A stretch of DNA of 33,374 nt from Candidatus Avilachnospira avistercoris (GTDB lineage Bacteria > Bacillota > Clostridia > Lachnospirales > Lachnospiraceae). Below, piece after piece: positions 26,969 to 33,374 of this stretch; positions within the stretch are counted from its first letter, which is position 1, and each line of letters opens with the position of its first letter. The notes below the pieces were generated by a model, which saw nothing but the letters and a program-made list of their open reading frames with translations, searched no databases and had not been told where the DNA came from. Made by a program: the position numbers and the translations under genes. The stretch spans positions 1 through 33,374 of the forward strand of contig DVNS01000052.1 in the NCBI GenBank assembly GCA_018714145.1. Direction: 5' to 3'.

Positions 26969-27973
26969 TCACCACTTTACTGCGGCATGCTCCTCTCTCT
27001 TATCCCTGCACATAAGGTCCTTCACAGCCTCGGAGGCAGCCTTGTCCTCAAAGAGTATGCGGTTGACCTCCTCCACTATGGGCATGCTTACCTGATACTT
27101 CTCCGCAAGCTGCTTTCCTGCTTTTGCGCTGTATACGCCCTCGACCACCATCTGGACCTCATCCATGGCCTCCTTTACGCTCTTGCCCTTTCCGATAAGG
27201 ACGCCTGCACGGCGATTGCGGCTGTGCCTTGAGCCGCAGGTCACTATCAGGTCGCCGATGCCTGTAAGTCCGAAGAAGGTCTCCGGGTCGCAGTCCATGG
27301 CCTTTCCAAGGCGGCTCATCTCCGCTATGCCCCTTGTGATGAGGGCTGCAAGGGCATTGTCCCCATAGCCAAGACCGTCAGACATCCCGGCTGCAAGGGC
27401 TATGACATTTTTAAGGGAGCCCCCTATCTCGATGCCCCTTATGTCAGATGAGGTGTATACACGGAATACCGGACTCATAAAGACATTCTGGATAAACTCG
27501 GCGGTCTCCCGCTTCCCTGCGCCTACCACCACTGCAGTGGGAAGGCCCCGGCTTACCTCCTCCGCATGGGAAGGTCCTGAAAGGACGCAGACCTGCGCCT
27601 TCGGAAGCTCGGCCTCAGTTATCTCGGTCTGGGTAAGGAGGCTTCCCTCCTCTATGCCCTTGGCCACATTGAGGACTATCTGGTCCTCCCTTATACAGGG
27701 TGCAAGGCGCCTTGCAGTCTGCCTTGTAAATATGGAGGGCACCGAAAGGACTATGATATCCTTATCCCGGCAAAGCTCCTCGTCAGAGGCCGTATAGCAT
27801 ATGCCCCCGGGAAGCTTTACACCGGGCAGGTTCCTATGCTCCCCGGTCCTTCCTATCTCCTCTATCTCATCCTTAAGGGCCGACCAGAGCGTGACCTCAT
27901 GTCCCGTATTTATAAGATGTATGCTCAGGGCAGTCCCCCAAGTTCCCGAGCCTGCTATGCCTATCTTAGCCAT
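26969..27973 (-). CDS. gpsA: NAD(P)H-dependent glycerol-3-phosphate dehydrogenase
   Basis: MAKIGIAGSGTWGTALSIHL, NVAKGIEEGSLLTQTEI, VLSGPSHAEEVSRGLPTAVVV, GIGDLIVTCGSRHSRNRRAG. Start refined from the ORF track. Confidence 0.96.
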   Translation of the reverse strand: MAKIGIAGSGTWGTALSIHLINTGHEVTLWSALKDEIEEIGRTGEHRNLPGVKLPGGICYTASDEELCRDKDIIVLSVPSIFTRQTARRLAPCIREDQIVLNVAKGIEEGSLLTQTEITEAELPKAQVCVLSGPSHAEEVSRGLPTAVVVGAGKRETAEFIQNVFMSPVFRVYTSSDIRGIEIGGSLKNVIALAAGMSDGLGYGDNALAALITRGIAEMSRLGKAMDCDPETFFGLTGIGDLIVTCGSRHSRNRRAGVLIGKGKSVKEAMDEVQMVVEGVYSAKAGKQLAEKYQVSMPIVEEVNRILFEDKAASEAVKDLMCRDKREEHAAVKW

Positions 27974-28119
27974 AAATGACCTCTCCGGTGCGGCCTCCGA
28001 AAACTCTATAAAGATAAAGGAGACACTGCCGCATGATTTGTGTCTCCGTATCAGGCTGCTCCTATGGCTGCCGCACAAGTTTCATCGTCAAGCTGCGCTG
28101 CTTACACCGCAGCAGTCCA

Positions 28120-28779
28120 TCAGCTCCGTTTTCCTACCGAAAGCTTATTTTCAGTGCCGGAAAGGAGCCTCTTTATATTGGAGCGGTGCTGAAATACTAT
28201 CATGGCAGCCACGACAAATACCAGTACATAAAACTCCATATGATACTGCGGGGCCAAGGGCTCATTGCCTCCCCAGCCCATTATCCTGCCAAAATGTATG
28301 AACAGGACATTGGCTATGAAATAGCAGGTCCCGCCAAGTATGGAGCCCACAGACACATACTTCGTGGCAGCTATGCTCACGAAAAATACCGCAGCACAGC
28401 ATAAAAACAGCATCGGGTCGGAGTATATTATCATGGCCGCAGTACAGGCCACGCCCTTTCCGCCGTGAAAGCCAAGGCTCACCGGGAAGTTATGTCCCAT
28501 CACTGCCCCGAAACCGGTATATACGGTCAGGAGATAGCGCATATCCAGCTTATCCCTGAACAGCCAAGAGGTGATAAAAAGGGGTATGAAGGTCTTAAGG
28601 AAGTCCCCCAGCATCGTGATGGCTCCGGCCTTGGCTCCGAGGTTTCGAAGCACATTGGTCGTGCCCACATTTCCGCTGCCCTTCTTGGTTATGTCCACTC
28701 CGTATATCTTTCCAAGTATATAGCCCGTGGGAAAGTTCCCAAAGGCATAGCCTATCAGAAAACAGATAAGTCTCTCCAT
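28120..28779 (-). CDS. plsY: Glycerol-3-phosphate acyltransferase PlsY
   Basis: GYAFGNFPTGYILGKIYGVDITKKGSGNVGTTNVLRNLGAKAG; GHNFPVSLGFHGGKGVACTAA. Confidence 0.96.
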   Translation of the reverse strand: MERLICFLIGYAFGNFPTGYILGKIYGVDITKKGSGNVGTTNVLRNLGAKAGAITMLGDFLKTFIPLFITSWLFRDKLDMRYLLTVYTGFGAVMGHNFPVSLGFHGGKGVACTAAMIIYSDPMLFLCCAAVFFVSIAATKYVSVGSILGGTCYFIANVLFIHFGRIMGWGGNEPLAPQYHMEFYVLVFVVAAMIVFQHRSNIKRLLSGTENKLSVGKRS

Positions 28780-30111
28780 TTAAGCGTCCTTTTCCTTCCT
28801 CTCCCTGATGATGAGCTTTATCGGGGTGCCGGTAAAAGAAAAGGCATCCCTTATCCTGTTCTCGATATATCTCTGATAGGAGAAATGGAACAGCTCCCTG
28901 TCATTTACGAAGATGACGAAGGCAGGGGGCTCCGTGCCCACCTGAGTGATATAGTAGAGCCTGAGCCGCTTACCCTTATCCGAAGGGGGCTGCTTTAATG
29001 CACAGGCCTCGGTCATGATCTCATTGAGCACGCCGGTCTGTACCCTTAAGGTCTGGGACTGGCGGACCTTATCTATCTCAAGGAAGAGGTTCTGAAGCCT
29101 CTGGCCCGTGACTGCGGATATGAACAGTATGTCCGCATAGGGCATGAAGGAGAACTTCTGTCTGAGCTCCTCGGTAAATCTATAGATGGTCTTGTCATTT
29201 TTATCAGGCACGATGTCCCATTTATTGACGGCAATGATGACTCCCTTGCCCCGTTCATGGGCTATGCCCGCTATCTTAGTATCCTGCTCACTCACTCCCT
29301 GCGAGGCATCGATGACGATGACGGCTATGTTGCAGCGGTCTATGGCTGCCACGGTGCGGATGATGGAATAGCGCTCTATATCCTCCTTTATCTTCGACTT
29401 CCTTCTGAGTCCCGCCGTATCTATAAATACATACTCCTCGCCGTTATGTACCACTGCTGCGTCCACCGCATCCCTCGTGGTGCCGGCAATATCAGAAACT
29501 ATCATGCGGTTCTGCCCAAGGAGCTTATTGATGATGGAGGACTTGCCCACATTGGGACGGCCCACTATGGCTATACGGGGCCTGTCATCCTCCTCCTCGG
29601 CCACATTGGCATCCGGAAGCTGCTCCACGATGATATCCAGCAGGTCTCCAAGGCCTGTCCTGCCCTGAGCCGATACCGGCACCGGGTCTCCAAGGCCGAG
29701 GTTGAAGAACTCGTACACGTCATGTCTCTGCTTCAGGAAGTCGTCCACCTTATTGACGCAGAGTATCAGGGGCTTGCGGCTCCTCCTCAGCATATTGGCT
29801 ACCTGAATATCGGCGCCTGTCACCCCGTCCCTCACGTCGCAGAGGAAGACGATGACATCCGCCGTAGCTATGGCTATCTCCGCCTGCTCCCTCATCTGAC
29901 GCAGTATCACGTCGTCGGACTCAGGCTCGATGCCGCCCGTATCTATAAGTGTAAAAAGCCTGCCGTTCCAGTCACAGTCAGCATATATCCTGTCCCTCGT
30001 AACTCCCGGGGTATCCTCTACTATGCTGAGCCTCGTCCCTGAAAGGGCGTTGAAAAGCGTGGACTTTCCCACATTGGGACGGCCCACCACTGCTACTATG
30101 GGTTTACTCAT
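28780..30111 (-). CDS. der: Ribosome biogenesis GTPase Der (EngA)
   Basis: Two tandem G domains: VVGRPNVGKSTLFNAL and IVGRPNVGKSSIINKL; C-terminal KH-like region. Start refined to MSKPIVAVVGRPN. Confidence 0.97.
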   Translation of the reverse strand: MSKPIVAVVGRPNVGKSTLFNALSGTRLSIVEDTPGVTRDRIYADCDWNGRLFTLIDTGGIEPESDDVILRQMREQAEIAIATADVIVFLCDVRDGVTGADIQVANMLRRSRKPLILCVNKVDDFLKQRHDVYEFFNLGLGDPVPVSAQGRTGLGDLLDIIVEQLPDANVAEEEDDRPRIAIVGRPNVGKSSIINKLLGQNRMIVSDIAGTTRDAVDAAVVHNGEEYVFIDTAGLRRKSKIKEDIERYSIIRTVAAIDRCNIAVIVIDASQGVSEQDTKIAGIAHERGKGVIIAVNKWDIVPDKNDKTIYRFTEELRQKFSFMPYADILFISAVTGQRLQNLFLEIDKVRQSQTLRVQTGVLNEIMTEACALKQPPSDKGKRLRLYYITQVGTEPPAFVIFVNDRELFHFSYQRYIENRIRDAFSFTGTPIKLIIRERKEKDA

Positions 30112-30127
30112 ATTTACCTCACTAAAA

Positions 30128-30158
30128 TGTCCTGTTATAAAGAGTATATAACAGGACA
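30128..30158. other. 12-bp perfect inverted repeat in the der 5' leader
   Basis: TGTCCTGTTATA-aagagta-TATAACAGGACA, directly upstream of the der ribosome-binding site. Confidence 0.75.
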
Positions 30159-30206
30159 AGAGGTTTTTCCATATAAATTTGCTAATGTATTTTTTTACGA
30201 ATTTTA

Positions 30207-30235
30207 TTGTTAGATCTTTACGCATTTGTTACAAT
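30207..30235 (+). promoter_or_regulatory. Sigma-A-type promoter of the PRPP synthetase gene
   Basis: TTGTTA, 17-bp spacer, TACAAT (30230-30235), 47 bp upstream of ATG 30282. Confidence 0.65.
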
Positions 30236-30281
30236 AAGGATGACGAAAGCTTTTACCAAACTTTTTTGGAAAGGATACGGC

Positions 30282-31505
30282 ATGTCTAACAAAAATAAAT
30301 ACACCATAGAGGATATACCCATAGCTCCTCTTAAGATAGCAGCCCATATCAGTGCAAGGCCTCTTGCTGAAAAGGTCGATAAGCATCTGGTAGGGTTTCG
30401 TAAAAATGATTTAAAGTATCTCAGTGAGAACTATAAGGACAGCCTGCTTTTAAAGGGCTTCGCCCCCGATACCTTCCTTCTTGATCTGGATTGTCCCAGA
30501 TTCGGCTCAGGTGAAGGCAAGGGCATCATCAAAGAATCTACAAGGGGCGTCGATGAATTCGTCATCTGTGACATCACCAACTATTCCAATACCTATACAG
30601 TAAACGGCTTTGTGAATCATATGTCCCCTGACGACAATTATCAGGACATGAAGCGTATCATCGGAGCTTCCGTAGCAAGATGCCACAGGGTCAATGTCAT
30701 CATGCCCTTCCTCTACTCCTCACGCCAGCATAAGCGCACCAAGAGAGAATCCCTTGACTGTGCCATGGCCCTTATGGAGTTAGTAAACATGGGCGTTAAG
30801 AACATCATAACCTTCGATGCCCATGACCCGAGGGTACAGAACGCCATACCCCTTTCCGGCTTTGACAATTTCATGCCGACCTACGCCTTTATAAAGGCCC
30901 TTTTGAAATACGACCCCAACATACGCATAGACAAGGACAGCTTTATGGTCATCTCTCCTGATGAGGGAGCCATGAACAGGGCCGTATATCTTGCCAACAA
31001 CTTAGGCGTGGACATGGGTATGTTCTATAAGCGCCGCGACTACTCGAAGGTCATAAACGGACGCAACCCCATAGTTGCCCATGAGTTCTTGGGTGCTTCA
31101 GTGGAAGGCAAGACCGTCCTCATCGTGGATGATATGATATCCTCAGGAGATTCCATGCTGGATACTGCAAGGGAGTTAAAGGAAAAGAAGGCCAAGAAGG
31201 TCATCGTATGCTGCACCTTCGGTCTATTTACCTCAGGCCTTGATAAGTTCGATGAGTTCTATGAGAAGGGCTATCTTGACTGTGTCATCACCACGAACCT
31301 TAACTACCGTCCTTCGGACATACTTGAGAAGCCTTGGTACATAGAGGCAGACATGAGCAAGTTCCTTGCCTCCATCATCAACTCCTTCAACTATGATATC
31401 TCGCTCAAGCACGCCATCCAGTCCACGGAGAAGATACAGCATCTCCTTAAGGGACACAGAAGCGATGGCTACGAGTATGAAGGAAGCATATTTGATAAGA
31501 TCTGA
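30282..31505 (+). CDS. prs: Ribose-phosphate pyrophosphokinase (long-form PRPP synthetase)
   Basis: VIMPFLYSSRQHKRTKRESLDCAMALMELVNMGVKNIITFDAHDPR; PRPP loop VLIVDDMISSGDSMLDTARELKEKKAKKV. AAGGA upstream of MSNKNKYT. Confidence 0.92.
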   Translation: MSNKNKYTIEDIPIAPLKIAAHISARPLAEKVDKHLVGFRKNDLKYLSENYKDSLLLKGFAPDTFLLDLDCPRFGSGEGKGIIKESTRGVDEFVICDITNYSNTYTVNGFVNHMSPDDNYQDMKRIIGASVARCHRVNVIMPFLYSSRQHKRTKRESLDCAMALMELVNMGVKNIITFDAHDPRVQNAIPLSGFDNFMPTYAFIKALLKYDPNIRIDKDSFMVISPDEGAMNRAVYLANNLGVDMGMFYKRRDYSKVINGRNPIVAHEFLGASVEGKTVLIVDDMISSGDSMLDTARELKEKKAKKVIVCCTFGLFTSGLDKFDEFYEKGYLDCVITTNLNYRPSDILEKPWYIEADMSKFLASIINSFNYDISLKHAIQSTEKIQHLLKGHRSDGYEYEGSIFDKI

Positions 31506-31543
31506 GGCTTAGCTTAACTGAAGCAAGTATAGAAAAAGTCAAA

Positions 31544-31593
31544 GCCCGTCATATCAGGCAAGGGATTAACACCTGATATGGCGGGCATTTTAT
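31544..31593 (+). terminator. Terminator downstream of prs
   Basis: GCCCGTCATATCAGG/CCTGATATGGCGGGC stem (31544-31558/31572-31586) followed by ATTTTATAT. Confidence 0.8.
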
Positions 31594-31744
31594 ATAGTTT
31601 GAACTGCAAGCTCTATATCACAAAGGGTCTTATGAAGTGCCCATAAAAATTGACAGCCTTATAGAACAAAATGTATATCTGTCAAAGCAAGCATTTCTAT
31701 ACCGATTTGCTAGGACATTTTCCCAATATTATGTGAGCCTTCCC

Positions 31745-32371
31745 TTAAAAGGGCAAAAGCAGCTTCTCCGTAAAGTCCCTTACCAGCTCATATATGGAAT
31801 ACTCCGGTGCCTTAAGCCCTACAAGCTCCATGGCCTCCTTCTGCTTATCTGTGGCACTGGTATAGGGATAAACTCCGAAAAGGAAGGGAAAGAAGGCATA
31901 CAAAAATCCCTGCACCTTGCTGTCATCCATGCCTTCAAAATTAGCCCTGAGGCTATCTGACAGCGTGATAAGGGTCTTATGATATATCCGTTTAAAGCTT
32001 ACAAGATTATCAAGCCGGCTTGCTCCCTCCATGTCATAAAGATTCATGGTAAGCAGCTTCAGCATACAGCCTCTTTTTTCGAGGGTATGGGCGAGCCTGT
32101 CCGAAAATTCAGCGGAATCAAGCCTCTCCCCGCATAAAAGGCTGTTCCTGATATCCCCTTCCCATATGGTATACTCCCTCTCAAGCAGAGCAAGAAATAT
32201 CTCCTCCTTGGTCTGAAAATAATTATATATGGAGGTACGGGTAAAGGAGGTCCTTTCTCCTATATCCCTTATGGTGATATCCCGAAAGCTGTGTTCCTCA
32301 TAAAGAGAAGCACAGGCATCAATTATCTCATCCTTTCTTGCATTTGTAAGCTCTTCAGAACCCTTGGGCAT
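31745..32371 (-). CDS. TetR/AcrR family transcriptional regulator
   Basis: N-terminal HTH RKDEIIDACASLYEEHSFRDITIRDIGERTSFTRTSIYNYFQTKEEIFLALLEREY. Confidence 0.92.
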   Translation of the reverse strand: MPKGSEELTNARKDEIIDACASLYEEHSFRDITIRDIGERTSFTRTSIYNYFQTKEEIFLALLEREYTIWEGDIRNSLLCGERLDSAEFSDRLAHTLEKRGCMLKLLTMNLYDMEGASRLDNLVSFKRIYHKTLITLSDSLRANFEGMDDSKVQGFLYAFFPFLFGVYPYTSATDKQKEAMELVGLKAPEYSIYELVRDFTEKLLLPF

Positions 32372-32415
32372 TATACTCAGGACCTCCTTGCTGCAAAGCT
32401 AAACAGCTAACCTCA

Positions 32416-33306
32416 TCATACCTCTATAAGCTCATACTCCCTGGAGCCGTATCCGAGCTCTGCTGCAGCCTCTATGGTATGGATACCGTTGCGGCTGTTG
32501 ACCCTCTCCATGAAATGCTCTCTTCCGGGATCATCCGAATTCATGACCAGATCTATGCAGGCCTGATCTATGGCAACAGGATCAAGGGATGAAAGGATAC
32601 CGATATCCTTCATGCAGGGATCCTCCGCCACCATACAGCAGTCACAGTCCACGGACAGGTTCTTCATGACATTGACATATGCGATCTTATCCTTAAAATG
32701 CTCAACCACCGTGGATGCCGCATCCGCCATAGCTTCGGGGAATGCTATCTTATCTGCATGCTGCTTCCAGGTCTCGTAACGGTCATCAGTCTTGCCTGCA
32801 GAGTGGATAAGAGCCTTTCCTGCACGGGACGCACACCCTATGGAAAGCTGCTTGAGTGCTCCGCCGTAGCCTCCCATGGGATGCCCCTTAAAATGCGCCA
32901 GCACAAGCATTGAATCATACTTTACTATATCCTTGCCTACATGGTTTTCCTTAAGGACCTTTCCGTTATGTACGGGCCATACGAGATCCGGTCCCTCTGC
33001 ATCCATCAGGTCCACATCAAAATACTTAGTCCAGCCATGGGCCCTCATGAGCTGCCAATGGGAAGCAGTATTGTCCCTTACTCCTCCGGAGGCATCTCCA
33101 TAGGCAGTATTGCACTCAACGACGGTGCCATGGACCTCCTCTATCATCGGCCTCCAGAATTCAGGATGCAGAAAGTTCTGATTGCCCTTCTCTCCCGAAT
33201 GTACCTTCACTGCTACATTTCCGCTAAGCTCTATGCCAAGAGCATGATAAAGCCTTACCACCGCCTCAGGCGTAAGCTCCTTAGTAAAAAATACCTTTGA
33301 CTTCAT
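32416..33306 (-). CDS. DUF362 domain-containing protein
   Basis: VAVKVHSGEKGNQNFLHPEFWRPMIEEV, LAHFKGHPMGGYGGALKQLSIGCASRAGK, CDCCMVAEDPCMKDIGILSSLDPVAIDQACIDLV. AAGGAGGGTC upstream of MKSKVFF. Confidence 0.88.
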   Translation of the reverse strand: MKSKVFFTKELTPEAVVRLYHALGIELSGNVAVKVHSGEKGNQNFLHPEFWRPMIEEVHGTVVECNTAYGDASGGVRDNTASHWQLMRAHGWTKYFDVDLMDAEGPDLVWPVHNGKVLKENHVGKDIVKYDSMLVLAHFKGHPMGGYGGALKQLSIGCASRAGKALIHSAGKTDDRYETWKQHADKIAFPEAMADAASTVVEHFKDKIAYVNVMKNLSVDCDCCMVAEDPCMKDIGILSSLDPVAIDQACIDLVMNSDDPGREHFMERVNSRNGIHTIEAAAELGYGSREYELIEV

Positions 33307-33335
33307 AGATGACCCTCCTTGATATCGCAGATAAG

Positions 33336-33358
33336 TATATTGACACAGTGTCAATATA
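33336..33358. promoter_or_regulatory. 23-bp perfect palindrome; candidate TetR operator for the DUF362-tetR operon
   Basis: TATATTGACAC-A-GTGTCAATATA (11-bp arms), about 30 bp upstream of the DUF362 start. Confidence 0.82.
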
Positions 33359-33374
33359 AATATATATCCATTCT

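Noticed and set aside
29257-30042. 261-aa plus-strand ORF antisense to der
   Set aside because: It lies within the clear Der GTPase coding sequence; its composition is that of antisense translation.
31650-31685. TTGACAG...CTGTCAA inverted repeat as a second TetR operator
   Set aside because: Half-sites do not match the TTGACAC palindrome at 33336 and are 22 bp apart in a 3' intergenic region; could be chance.

Overview
The window is a Clostridia/Lachnospiraceae-like chromosomal segment, mostly minus-strand coding and gene-dense. On the minus strand, from high to low coordinate, it carries: a DUF362 protein plus TetR regulator; der-plsY-gpsA; a complete branched-chain amino-acid-type ABC transporter operon (SBP-H-M-G-F); a compact four-gene phosphorelay/c-di-GMP module (REC-HD-GYP, Hpt, hybrid histidine kinase, membrane GGDEF); a MATE transporter; a beta-CASP metallo-beta-lactamase; rnhA; alaS; a T-box leader followed by a YkvI-like transporter and an iron-dependent alcohol/glycerol dehydrogenase; rpsU; phoH; ybeY; a SpoVB/MurJ-like flippase; and an HI0933-type flavoprotein. 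An MFS transporter and a long-form PRPP synthetase lie on the plus strand. The strongest unexplained signals are: (i) an exact 52-bp duplication of the alaS 3' end that directly flanks the T-box/transporter/dehydrogenase cassette, a geometry resembling an att site or recombination scar; (ii) six copies of an 18-bp motif at the left edge, resembling the multi-repeat end of an IS21-type element, which appears to supply the stop codon of the adjacent gene; (iii) four 16-bp tandem TATC-NN-GATA units upstream of rnhA; (iv) a 23-bp perfect palindrome upstream of DUF362-tetR; (v) a hairpin-rich intergenic element bounded by the inverted repeat AACGTTACAA; and (vi) the self-contained phosphorelay/c-di-GMP operon. 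I found no CRISPR array, tRNA, rRNA or clear defence system. All coordinates were read by eye.
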